Program-made: the position numbers and the translations under genes
Shown here: piece by piece, positions 51,590 through 59,626 of the stretch
Layout: each line of letters opens with the position of its first letter
Position numbering within the stretch: the first letter of the stretch is position 1
NCBI RefSeq assembly: GCF_014332515.1
Contig: NZ_VFSD01000014.1
Span: 62,001 to 126,000 of the forward strand
DNA length: 64,000 nt
Origin: Pontibacter beigongshangensis
Lineage (GTDB): Bacteria; Bacteroidota; Bacteroidia; Cytophagales; Hymenobacteraceae
Direction: 5' to 3'
Notes under the pieces: generated by a model
What the model was told of the DNA's origin: nothing
The model's input: only the letters and a program-made list of their open reading frames with translations
Databases searched by the model: none

Positions 51590-52504
51590 ATGCGATATTT
51601 AATTGTTGGGGCCGGAGGCACCGGCGGCCTGATCGGCGGATATTTAGCCAGAAACAACCACGCTGTAACGCTGGTAGCCAGAGGCAAGCACCTGGCAGCT
51701 ATCCGGGAAAAGGGGTTGACGATAGCGACCTGCCACGAGCCGGCCTATACCCTCCGCCACATAAAAGCGCTGGCGCAGGAGGAAGTACACGGAAGCTACG
51801 ATGTGATTTTTGTTTGCGTCAAAGCCTACAGCCTGCCGGAAGTGCTCCCGCTGTTAGAAAGAACCTGCACCACCGAAACGGTGATCATCCCGATACAAAA
51901 CGCCATGGAAGCCGGCAACCAGCTCCGGGCCGCCTTACCGGCACACACCGTACTGGATGGCTGCATATACATTACCGGCTATGTTGCCGAGCCCGGAAAA
52001 ATAGTGCAAAACAACAGGATATTCAGAATAGTATACGGGCCGGCAAAAGACGCTGAAGTGAACCAGAGAGTGCTGGATGTGCTGGAAAAAGACCTTAACA
52101 GCAGCGGCATCCATACCCGGTTCACGACCAACATACAGGCCGAGTTGTTCAGGAAGCTGTCCTTTACCTCAGCTTTCGCCTCTACCTCGGCCTATGAGGG
52201 CTTAAAAGCCGAAGACCTGCAACAGGAAGGGCCTTACCGCGACAGGTTTATCCGGTTTTCGGAGGAGCTGAAACGTATAGCGGAGGCTGCCCGGTTTACC
52301 ATTGCCTCCGACATAGTAAAAGATAACGTAGCCATCCTGGACAACCTTTCGAAAGAGTTTACCGCCTCCATCCAGAAAGACATGGCCGCCGGCCGCCCCG
52401 ACGAACGGGAGCAACTGATCTTCGACATTGTGCGGATGGCTGCGCACTACCGGGTGGAGGTGCCCAACTACAGCCAAACGGCGGAGTTGTTTGGATTGAA
52501 ATAA
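51590..52504 (+). CDS. 2-dehydropantoate 2-reductase (PanE/ApbA) family protein
   Basis: 304 residues from the ATG at 51590, which starts right at the Rossmann fold; a codon at 51566 would add 8 residues. NADPH motif YLIVGAGGTGGLIGGYLA (G-x-G-x-x-G). Ketopantoate reductase features: VTLVARGKHLAAIREKGLTI, DVIFVCVKAYSLPEVLPLLE, VIIPIQNAMEAGNQLRAALP, and the lysine in ELFRKLSFTSAF. The C-terminal helical domain ends MAAHYRVEVPNYSQTAELFG. It would reduce ketopantoate to pantoate for coenzyme A, but many paralogues act on other 2-keto acids, and no pan gene is near. A cytoplasmic enzyme. Confidence 0.87.
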   Translation: MRYLIVGAGGTGGLIGGYLARNNHAVTLVARGKHLAAIREKGLTIATCHEPAYTLRHIKALAQEEVHGSYDVIFVCVKAYSLPEVLPLLERTCTTETVIIPIQNAMEAGNQLRAALPAHTVLDGCIYITGYVAEPGKIVQNNRIFRIVYGPAKDAEVNQRVLDVLEKDLNSSGIHTRFTTNIQAELFRKLSFTSAFASTSAYEGLKAEDLQQEGPYRDRFIRFSEELKRIAEAARFTIASDIVKDNVAILDNLSKEFTASIQKDMAAGRPDEREQLIFDIVRMAAHYRVEVPNYSQTAELFGLK

Positions 52505-52610
52505 CAGATGTTCCGTCCAGGTTTTCCCCGCGCTCGTCTCCAGCCGAGTGCGGATTCACGCCGCGTCTCCTGCCACGCTGGTTGCCTGCGGACGAATTAA
52601 CTGACAGCCC

Positions 52611-52661
52611 GCAGCAGCACGGGCAGCAGAACCTCCGGAGGGCGGTTTTCATTGGAATAAT
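52611..52661 (-). repeat. TCCGGA dispersed repeat, copy 18
   Basis: GCAGCAGCACGGGCAGCAG, AACC, then TCCGGAGGGCG, then GTTTTCATTGGAATAATC. Minus orientation. Confidence 0.85.
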
Positions 52662-52670
52662 CTGGTTTGG

Positions 52671-52774
52671 CCAGAACCTCGCAGCGTGCGCAGTTCCTGC
52701 AAGTGTTTCATTTAGGAGCACTTCTGCTTTACCTCCAGCCGGTCGCAGGAGCTGCGCACGCTGCGAGGTCTTGG
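52671..52774. repeat. Long inverted repeat with 30-nt arms
   Basis: The left arm (52671-52700) and the reverse complement of the right arm (52745-52774) share CCTCGCAGCGTGCGCAG and match at 27 of 30 positions. The loop is 44 nt. A solo arm lies at 3396-3418, nearly 50 kb away, so the sequence is dispersed. Confidence 0.75.
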
Positions 52775-52928
52775 GGCTACTGCTGTTCTCCAGAACTCAT
52801 GGCAAACCAGTACCTGCAGGAGGTGCCTGAGCCTACAGATTTTAAAGTCTGAAGCCAATGCAGGTAACATCGGTACCTAAACTGGAAATTTGCTTTTTTG
52901 GAATAAAGGCTCTTCTGCCAGCTGAATG

Positions 52929-52979
52929 CGCGTCTGGAGACGTGGAAGGAGTACAAACTCGTCTGGAGACGAGCGCGAG
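52929..52979. repeat. Tandem-hairpin element
   Basis: Two hairpins: CGTCT-GG-AGACG and CTCGTCT-GG-AGACGAG, joined by GGAAGGAGTACAAA. Same plan as at 33015-33062 with different arm sequences; the linker shares GTACAAACT with 25216-25252. Confidence 0.7.
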
Positions 52980-52992
52980 GAAATACCAAATA

Positions 52993-53047
52993 AATTATTT
53001 GAATGAAAACCGCCCTCCGGAAGCTTTTTTGCTGCTGCTGGTCCTGC
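52993..53047 (+). repeat. TCCGGA dispersed repeat, copy 19
   Basis: AATTATTTGAATGAAAACC, then GCCCTCCGGAAG, then CTTTTTTGCTGCTGCTGGTC. Plus orientation. Confidence 0.85.
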
Positions 53048-53165
53048 GGGTCTATACCTGATCCGGTCAAAGGCACCATGCCTGCAACTGCTCCACAAAC
53101 GTTAGAACCGATCAGGATGCCGGTTTCAGCAGCAAAATCAAGCTGATTCAGGACAGCAAAAAATT

Positions 53166-53187
53166 TAGTTCATAAAATTATGAACTA
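53166..53187. promoter_or_regulatory. Operator of the GbsR/MarR-type gene (AGTTCA-N8-TGAACT)
   Basis: A 22-bp palindrome: arms TAGTTCATAA and TTATGAACTA around AA, perfect over 10 bp. It sits 14 bp upstream of the TACTTTTG box, so a bound repressor would cover the -33 region. The same half-sites with the same 8-bp spacing recur at 53720-53739. Confidence 0.7.
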
Positions 53188-53201
53188 GCGAAACTATCTT
53201 A

Positions 53202-53209
53202 TACTTTTG
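53202..53209 (+). promoter_or_regulatory. -7 box TACTTTTG of the regulator/efflux operon
   Basis: Exact match to TAnnTTTG, 15 bp before the ATG at 53225, giving a very short leader. The palindromic operator lies directly upstream. Confidence 0.6.
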
Positions 53210-53224
53210 TGCTGTTCTTACAAC

Positions 53225-53704
53225 ATGAACATGGGAAACACACTAGCATTAACGGAAAGACAGAAAGAGTTGGTAGAGAAGATTGGCATCTTCCATGAGC
53301 AATCGGGAATGCAGCCTGCCGCTGCCCGGGTGATGGGACTGCTATTTGTAGCCGATAAGCGGGAACTAACTTTCGACGATATTACGGAAGTTCTGGGAAT
53401 TAGCAAAAGCGCCACCAGCAATGCCATTAACCTGCTCATCCAGACCGACCTCATCGACTACACCACGTTCTCCGGCGACAGAAAACGCTACTTCCGCTTA
53501 AAAATAACGAACTGGCGCGAAGGACTGGCTCGGAAAATTAACCACATGACCAGCATGAACACCTTATTCCGCGAAGTGCTGGAAGCCAGAAAAGAAACTG
53601 GGGCCGCTGAAGACGAGAAACTGGAAGAACTGATCGACTTTTTAAACTATGTAAATCAGGAACTACCCAAAATGGTAGAAAGATGGGAAGCTAGACGCCG
53701 GTAA
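53225..53704 (+). CDS. GbsR/MarR family transcriptional regulator
   Basis: 159 residues from the ATG at 53225 (MNMGNTLALTERQKELVEKI); a second ATG follows at 53231. Winged helix-turn-helix of the GbsR type: FHEQSGMQPAAARVMGLLFV, then TFDDITEVLGISKSATSNAI, NLLIQTDLIDYTTFSGDRKR (the wing). The C-terminal helix is for dimerisation (LEARKETGAAEDEKLEELID). It heads the operon with tolC (gap 70 bp), membrane-fusion and RND genes. A perfect palindrome covers its promoter and a second copy precedes tolC, so it probably represses itself and the pump and is released by a pump substrate. Confidence 0.92.
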   Translation: MNMGNTLALTERQKELVEKIGIFHEQSGMQPAAARVMGLLFVADKRELTFDDITEVLGISKSATSNAINLLIQTDLIDYTTFSGDRKRYFRLKITNWREGLARKINHMTSMNTLFREVLEARKETGAAEDEKLEELIDFLNYVNQELPKMVERWEARRR

Positions 53705-53719
53705 TTTTTTTAATGACTC

Positions 53720-53739
53720 AGTTCATTCTTTTCTGAACC
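53720..53739. promoter_or_regulatory. Second operator (AGTTCA-N8-TGAACC) before tolC
   Basis: AGTTCA at 53720-53725, eight bases, TGAACC at 53734-53739: same half-sites and spacing as 53166-53187, with one change in the right half. It lies 36 bp before the tolC GTG, so the efflux genes may have their own regulated promoter. Confidence 0.6.
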
Positions 53740-53774
53740 AACCAAACATTTTAAAACAATCAAAACCTAAAAAA

Positions 53775-55127
53775 GTGATCAAGAGAATATTAACCATCAG
53801 CCTAATGCTGCTGCTCCTGAAGCCAGCTGTTGCGCAGGAGACACCCCTGGCAAAGCCGCTTAACCTGCAGGAGGCTATAAATTATGCCCTGGAGCACAAC
53901 GAAGACGTGCAGAAAGCCTCTTATGATGAACTGAGCGCCAAGTACATGATACAGGAGGCCAAGAGCAACGGGCTGCCCCAGATCAACGGCTTTGGCAAGC
54001 TGGATGTGTATCCGGCCATACCGGTGCAGGTAATCCCGAACGTGTTCGAAGGCAAGCCCGACGAGATGATAGCCGTGCAGTTCGGCACCAAGTACAATGC
54101 CCAGGGCGGCGTGCAGGTATCGCAGCTGCTCTTCAACAAATCTTACTTTGTGGGGCTGCAGGCCGCCAAGTCTACCAGAGACCTGTACCGCCTGCGCAAG
54201 GCCATGACCGAGGAGGAAGTGATTTACAATGTAAGTTCCGCCTACTTCCAGATTCTGCAGACAAAAGAGCAGTTCAACACCATAGATGCCAACCTGAGCC
54301 GCCTGGAGCAGCTGGAGAAGATCCTGGCGCTGCAGTACCAGAACGACCTGGTGAAAAAAGTGGACGTGAACCGCATAAAGGTAAACAAGACCAACCTCGA
54401 AACCCAGAAGCAGAGTCTTACCTCAGCGGTGGAACAACAGATGAACCTGCTCAAATTTTTTATGGGCATGCCGCTGGAGGAGCCTGTGGAGCTCGTAAAT
54501 ACGCAAATTTTGCTGACCGGAGATGGCGTAACAGTAGCAACCGCCGACAGGGCCCTGCAAAACCAGGTGCAGCTGCAGCTCCTCGACAAGCAGAAAGACC
54601 TGACCAGCCTGCAACTTGAGAACATAAAGGCAGGCTACTACCCTTCGCTGCAGCTATCAGGAAGCTACCTGTACTCGGCCATGCGCAAGGAGTTTAATCT
54701 CCTCGACGGCAACATGCCCTGGTTTAACACGGCCGTGGTTGGGGTGCAGCTGAACATACCGATCTTCGACGGCATGCGAAAGCATGCCCAGATAAGGCAG
54801 ACCGAGATAACCATGAAATCCCTGGAAGAAGACCGTAAGAAACTGGCCAAAAATGTGGTGGTGACACTCGAAAACTCTATTAACCAGTTGCAGAACAGCT
54901 CCAGCGCCATTCAGGCGCAGGAAGGCAACGTTACCCTGGCCCAGGAGGTGTACGACACCACCAACAAGCTCTACAAGGAGGGCATTTCGCCGCTCACTGA
55001 TTTGCTTGAAGCCGAGGTGAGCCTGCGCGAGGCACAGACGAATTTAAACAACGAAGTACTTAAATATAAGCTGGCGCAGCTCGGCTACCTGAAAGCTGCC
55101 GGAGAATTAAACACCCTAACCAAATAA
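53775..55127 (+). CDS. TolC family outer-membrane efflux protein
   Basis: 450 residues with a GTG start at 53775, the only start that includes the full signal peptide (MIKRILTISLMLLLLKPAVA, cleaved before QE). Two TolC/OEP repeats with long coiled coils: NLQEAINYALEHNEDVQKAS, then LEQLEKILALQYQNDLVKKV and SLREAQTNLNNEVLKYKLAQ, LGYLKAAGELNTL. It forms the trimeric outer-membrane channel of the tripartite pump. It is followed after 19 bp by the membrane-fusion gene. The unusual start codon may lower expression relative to its partners. Family certain; cargo unknown. Confidence 0.93.
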   Translation: MIKRILTISLMLLLLKPAVAQETPLAKPLNLQEAINYALEHNEDVQKASYDELSAKYMIQEAKSNGLPQINGFGKLDVYPAIPVQVIPNVFEGKPDEMIAVQFGTKYNAQGGVQVSQLLFNKSYFVGLQAAKSTRDLYRLRKAMTEEEVIYNVSSAYFQILQTKEQFNTIDANLSRLEQLEKILALQYQNDLVKKVDVNRIKVNKTNLETQKQSLTSAVEQQMNLLKFFMGMPLEEPVELVNTQILLTGDGVTVATADRALQNQVQLQLLDKQKDLTSLQLENIKAGYYPSLQLSGSYLYSAMRKEFNLLDGNMPWFNTAVVGVQLNIPIFDGMRKHAQIRQTEITMKSLEEDRKKLAKNVVVTLENSINQLQNSSSAIQAQEGNVTLAQEVYDTTNKLYKEGISPLTDLLEAEVSLREAQTNLNNEVLKYKLAQLGYLKAAGELNTLTK

Positions 55128-55146
55128 GACCTCAAATAACCCCAAC

Positions 55147-56199
55147 ATGAAAAAGTTTATTTATATCGTTATTACACTTGTTGTTTTTGGCGCTGTGGCC
55201 TTTACGCTTGCGAACAATAAAAAAGAAATGGCTGAGACAGCTGCCGTTGCCTCCCGCACCAGCGAGGCCATTCCGGTGGTGATGACAGAGGCCAGAACCA
55301 GCAAGATAGACCGCTCCTTTACCGTAAACGGCAACTTCTCGCCTATCCAGAGCCTTAGCATGGTTTCTGAAACGCAGGGGCAGGTTATTCGCCTGAACAA
55401 ACGCAAAGGCGAAACAGTAAGAGCCGGCGAAGTGCTGGCGCAGGTAGAAGACAATGTGCTGCGGGCCAATATGATTACGGCCGAAGCCAACTTCGAGAAA
55501 ACAAAACGCGACCTGGAGCGCTTCGTGAACCTGGCCGAGGGCGATGCCATTACCAAGCGTCAGCTGGAAGAAGTTAGACTGGGCCACCATAACGCACAGG
55601 CGCAACTGATCCAGGCGCGTCATCAACTCGAAAAATCTAAAATAAAAGCCCCGATCAGCGGTGTGATCAACGAGAGCTACATCGAGATCGGCTCTATTCT
55701 GGGAGGCGGCGTGCGCCTCTTCGACATCGTGAATGTGGATAAGCTGAAGCTGAAAGCCAAAGTATCGGAGCGCGAGGTGCTGCTGATCCGGAAAGGTGCC
55801 AAAGCCACTGTAAAGGCCGACGTTAATGCCCAGGATACTTTTGAGGGCGTGGTAACAGCTATCGGTGCCAATGCCGATCAGTCGCTGCGCTACGACATCG
55901 AAATTGAAGTGAAGAACACCAATGAGAACGCTGTGAAAGCCGGCATGTACGGAACAGCCTCCTTTGAAATTGCCGATACCCGCGATGCCCTGCTGATAGA
56001 GCGCGAAGCCATTGCCACCAGCCTCCAGGACCCGAAAGTGTTTGTGGTGAAAGACCAGCGCGCCTACCTGAAGCCTGTAACCATCGGCACCGTGGCCAAT
56101 GACCTGGTAGAGATCACCAGCGGCCTTGCAGAAGGCGAGAAAGTAGTGCGCAGCGGCCAGATCAACCTGAAAGAAGGCACTAAGGTATCGGTGCTTTAA
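55147..56199 (+). CDS. RND efflux periplasmic adaptor (membrane-fusion protein)
   Basis: 350 residues. One N-terminal membrane segment or uncleaved signal (FIYIVITLVVFGAVAFTLA); no lipobox. HlyD/MFP fold: the barrel-sandwich half motif GQVIRLNKRKGETVRAGEVL, AQVEDNVL, an alpha-hairpin (FEKTKRDLERFVNLAEGDAI, TKRQLEEVRLGHHNAQAQLI), then KIKAPISGVINESYIEIGSI and the beta-barrel and membrane-proximal parts (ATVKADVNAQDTFEGVVTAI). It links the RND pump to TolC. Gap of 19 bp from tolC and 177 bp to the pump gene; the latter gap is filled by a word tract. Confidence 0.93.
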   Translation: MKKFIYIVITLVVFGAVAFTLANNKKEMAETAAVASRTSEAIPVVMTEARTSKIDRSFTVNGNFSPIQSLSMVSETQGQVIRLNKRKGETVRAGEVLAQVEDNVLRANMITAEANFEKTKRDLERFVNLAEGDAITKRQLEEVRLGHHNAQAQLIQARHQLEKSKIKAPISGVINESYIEIGSILGGGVRLFDIVNVDKLKLKAKVSEREVLLIRKGAKATVKADVNAQDTFEGVVTAIGANADQSLRYDIEIEVKNTNENAVKAGMYGTASFEIADTRDALLIEREAIATSLQDPKVFVVKDQRAYLKPVTIGTVANDLVEITSGLAEGEKVVRSGQINLKEGTKVSVL

Positions 56200-56283
56200 C
56201 GCTGCGCTTCATTCAAAATCAGAAATTATGAAGTAAACCAGGCTCCTACTCCTTCAACCAGGAGGTACCGGGCAAACTCTGGT

Positions 56284-56376
56284 CTTTCAGATTTCTAAAG
56301 TTCGAAACAAGTACCATTAAAATGCACAAGATGAAAGTCTAATGTCTTGTGTCTAAAATCTTGTGTCTATAAAAAA
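56284..56376. repeat. Permuted-word tract between adaptor and pump genes
   Basis: Variants of one phrase (GTCTAATGTCTTGTGTCTAA, AATCTTGTGTCTATAAA) repeat just before the RND ATG. It separates two genes that should be cotranscribed. Confidence 0.5.
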
Positions 56377-59300
56377 ATGAACATAACAAAAATATCCATA
56401 CAGCGGTCCACAATTGTGGTGGTAATCTTTGCTGCCCTGACTATTCTGGGGCTGGCAAGTTACTTCTCGCTGAACTACGAGCTACTCCCCAAGTTCAGCC
56501 CGCCGGTACTCACGGTTACCACCATTTACCCGGGTGCATCGCCCAGCGAGGTAGAGAACTCCGTCACCAAAGAGATTGAAGATGCGCTCTCCTCGCTGGA
56601 GAACGTGGAAGAAATGAAAGGCACCTCGCAAGAGAGCTTCTCCATTATTGTAGTGCAGCTCAAGCAGGGAACCGACGTGGACCTGAGCCTGCAGGATGCC
56701 CAGCGTAAGATCAACGCCATCCTGAGCAACCTCCCAGACGATGCCGATGCGCCTGCCCTAGGCAAGTTCGACTTCGACGACCTGCCTATTATACAGTTGG
56801 GGGCCACCGCCAAAATGTCTTCCACCGAGTTTTACGACCTGATCGACAATAAACTGAAGCCCGAGCTATCGCGCATACCCGGCGTGGCGCAGGTAAAGGT
56901 ACTCGGTGGCCAGGAGCGTGAGATCAAAGTGAACATCAACGCGGCGAAGCTGGAAGCTTACGGCCTTTCTATTTCGCAGGTGCAGCAGAAGATCGCTTTC
57001 TCGAACCTCGACTTCCCGACAGGCAAAATTAAGAGCGACGACGGCCAGACCCTGATCCGGCTTGCCGGTAAGTACGAAAACCTGGACCAGCTCCGCAACC
57101 TAGTACTGAAGCAGGATGCCACCAACGGTGCTATAAGATTATCGGATGTGGCCGAAGTACAGGATGCCCAGAAAGACACCGAAGTTATTACCCGCGTAAA
57201 CTCAACCGCCTCCATTGGTCTGTCTATCCAGAAGCAATCGGATGCCAATGCGGTGGAAGTGAGCGAACTCACACGCAAAGCGCTGGCTGAGCTGGAGCAA
57301 ACCTATGCTGCCGAAGACCTGACCTTTGTTATTGCCAAAGACAGTTCTGAATTTACCTTAGAGGCTGCTGATGCTGTAATACATGACCTGTTTCTGGCCA
57401 TTGGCCTGGTGGCAGTGGTTATGCTGCTCTTCCTGCACTCTATCCGCAACGCCATTATTGTGATGATCTCTATCCCGGCATCGCTGGTGGCCACTTTTAT
57501 TGTGATGAGCGTGCTGGGCTACTCGCTTAACCTGATGACGCTGCTGGGACTGTCGCTGGTGGTTGGTATTCTGGTGGATGACGCTATTGTGGTAATAGAG
57601 AACATTCACCGACACATGGAGATGGGGAAAAAAGCGGCCCAGGCTGCTTACGACGGCATCCGGGAGATAGGTGCCACGGTTGTTTCCATCACGTTGGTAA
57701 TTGTGGTGGTGTTCGTGCCGATTGCCATGTCTACGGGGCTGGTGTCTGATATTCTGCGCCAGTTCGCGGTTGTGGTGGCAGCCTCTACCATGTTGAGCTT
57801 GCTGGTAGCCTTTACACTGATTCCGTTGCTGGCAAGCCGCTTCTCAAGACTGGAGCACTTGTCTGACAAGAATTTCTTCGGCCGGTTTATTCTTGGCTTT
57901 GAGCGCATGCTGGATAAGGTGATCGATGGATTTTCTGATGCGCTGAAGTGGGGCTTTAAGAACAAAACGATCGTAATGCTGGCTACTTTGGTCATGTTTG
58001 TCGGTTCTGTGGCCCTGGTTCCTACCGGGTTTATCGGGAGTGAGTTCGTGAGCGCCGGCGACCGTGGGGAATTTATTCTGCAGCTGGAATTGCCAAAGAG
58101 CGCCACCGTGGAGCAAACCAACTTTGCTACCCGGCAGGTAGAGCAGTACTTAGATAAGTACCCGGAGGTAACCAAGATATTTACTACGGTTGGCACTTCC
58201 TCTTCGGCGCAGGCAGGCCAGAATACGGCCTACCTGTCGGAGATCAACATTAGCCTGGTCGATGCCAAAGAAAGAGCCTTCACCACAAGTGCCTTTTCCC
58301 GGCAGGTAAAGATTGAGCTGGAAGAAACCATTCCTGGGGTTAAGTTTACGGCCATTCCGGTAAGTATGGTAGGCGGCGGCAACCAGGCTCCTATCCAGAT
58401 TATTCTGTCTGGCGGCGATGTAAACTCGATCATGGGCATAGCCGATAAGGTGCTGGCCGAAATAGAGCAGGTGCAGGGAACGGCCGAGGTTAAAAAATCG
58501 GTGGAAGAAGGCAATCCTGAAGTAGCCGTATCTGTGGACCGCGATAAGATGGCGAGCCTGGGGCTGTCGCTGGAGCAGGTGGGCGCCGGCATGCAAACCG
58601 CCTTTAACGGCGACAACAACTCCAAGTTCAGAGCACAGGACAACGAGTACGACATCAACATCCGCCTCGACAACTTCGACCGCAAGAACATAACTGACAT
58701 CGGCAACCTCACTTTTGTGAACAACCAGGGGCAGCTCGTGCGCCTGAGCCAGTTCGCGGATATCCGCCAGACCTCTGGCCCCTCTAAGCTGGAGCGGCAG
58801 GACAGGGTGGCCTCTGTTACCGTTTCGTCGCAGGTAGTAGGCCGGCCTACAGGTTCTGTGGGTGCTGAGATCCAGGAAAAAATTGCCAGCATGGACCTGC
58901 CTCGCGATGTGACAGTAACCTACGGTGGCGACATCAAAAACCAGTCAGAAGGTTTCGGCTCGCTTGGCCTGGCGCTGCTTGCCTCCATCGTGTTTGTGTA
59001 CCTGATCATGGTAGCCCTCTACGATAGTTATGTGTACCCGCTGGTGGTGCTGTTCTCTATTCCCCTGGCCATAATTGGTGCCTTGCTGGCGTTGGCTTTA
59101 TCGGGCTCCGCCCTCAGCATCTTCTCGATTTTGGGTATTATTATGATGATTGGTCTGGTAGCGAAAAACGCCATTCTGGTGGTCGACTTCACCAACAACC
59201 TGAAAGCCGATGGCGTGGAAGTGAAAGAGGCCCTGATAGAAGCGATCCGCATCCGTTTCCGCCCGATTCTGATGACGACGCTGGCGATGGTGATCGGTAT

Positions 59301-59562
59301 GCTTCCGATTGCCCTGGCAAGCGGACCAGGCGCTGAGTGGAAAAACGGCCTGGCCTGGGCTCTGATCGGAGGCCTTACCAGCTCCATGTTCCTGACCCTG
59401 ATCGTGGTACCGATTATCTATTACCTATTCGACAGGGTGCTGGCAAAATTCGGCCTGGACAAAAGCACCAAGATAGAGCTGGTTGACAAGAGCATGGAAG
59501 AGCTTGAGCACGAAACGGCTGAGCTTGAGGGCAAGAAGATGGCACATGTTTTTCAGCACTAA
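56377..59562 (+). CDS. RND family (HAE1-type) inner-membrane efflux pump
   Basis: 1061 residues from the ATG at 56377; an upstream codon at 56347 would add ten residues with a poor n-region. Proton-driven exporter, AcrB-like. N-terminal helix (STIVVVIFAALTILGLASYF), the family signature GASPSEVENSVTKEIEDALS, TM4 with the proton-relay aspartates (LSLVVGILVDDAIVVIENIH), a second helix bundle (LVALYDSYVYPLVVLFSIPL reads in part MVALYDSYVYPL) and the late motif GLVAKNAILVVDFTNNLKAD. Two large periplasmic domains are present with no gaps. It completes the regulator-tolC-adaptor-pump operon. Substrates are likely drugs, solvents or endogenous lipids; not determined from sequence. Confidence 0.95.
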   Translation: MNITKISIQRSTIVVVIFAALTILGLASYFSLNYELLPKFSPPVLTVTTIYPGASPSEVENSVTKEIEDALSSLENVEEMKGTSQESFSIIVVQLKQGTDVDLSLQDAQRKINAILSNLPDDADAPALGKFDFDDLPIIQLGATAKMSSTEFYDLIDNKLKPELSRIPGVAQVKVLGGQEREIKVNINAAKLEAYGLSISQVQQKIAFSNLDFPTGKIKSDDGQTLIRLAGKYENLDQLRNLVLKQDATNGAIRLSDVAEVQDAQKDTEVITRVNSTASIGLSIQKQSDANAVEVSELTRKALAELEQTYAAEDLTFVIAKDSSEFTLEAADAVIHDLFLAIGLVAVVMLLFLHSIRNAIIVMISIPASLVATFIVMSVLGYSLNLMTLLGLSLVVGILVDDAIVVIENIHRHMEMGKKAAQAAYDGIREIGATVVSITLVIVVVFVPIAMSTGLVSDILRQFAVVVAASTMLSLLVAFTLIPLLASRFSRLEHLSDKNFFGRFILGFERMLDKVIDGFSDALKWGFKNKTIVMLATLVMFVGSVALVPTGFIGSEFVSAGDRGEFILQLELPKSATVEQTNFATRQVEQYLDKYPEVTKIFTTVGTSSSAQAGQNTAYLSEINISLVDAKERAFTTSAFSRQVKIELEETIPGVKFTAIPVSMVGGGNQAPIQIILSGGDVNSIMGIADKVLAEIEQVQGTAEVKKSVEEGNPEVAVSVDRDKMASLGLSLEQVGAGMQTAFNGDNNSKFRAQDNEYDINIRLDNFDRKNITDIGNLTFVNNQGQLVRLSQFADIRQTSGPSKLERQDRVASVTVSSQVVGRPTGSVGAEIQEKIASMDLPRDVTVTYGGDIKNQSEGFGSLGLALLASIVFVYLIMVALYDSYVYPLVVLFSIPLAIIGALLALALSGSALSIFSILGIIMMIGLVAKNAILVVDFTNNLKADGVEVKEALIEAIRIRFRPILMTTLAMVIGMLPIALASGPGAEWKNGLAWALIGGLTSSMFLTLIVVPIIYYLFDRVLAKFGLDKSTKIELVDKSMEELEHETAELEGKKMAHVFQH

Positions 59563-59626
59563 TCCTACTTAACATTTAAGCTGCTGCCACAGATGGTGTG
59601 GCGGCAGTTTTATAAAAAGGTTTATC

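Larger units (their letters stand above)
52505..53224. other. Intergenic, 720 bp, dense in repeats
   Basis: No gene. In order: an arm CGCGCTCGTCTCCAGCCGAG at 52528-52547, which is nearly the reverse complement of 52960-52979; dispersed repeat copy 18 (52611-52661); a long inverted repeat (52671-52774); a tandem hairpin (52929-52979); copy 19 (52993-53047); then the operator and promoter of the MarR-type gene (53166-53209). Confidence 0.8.
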
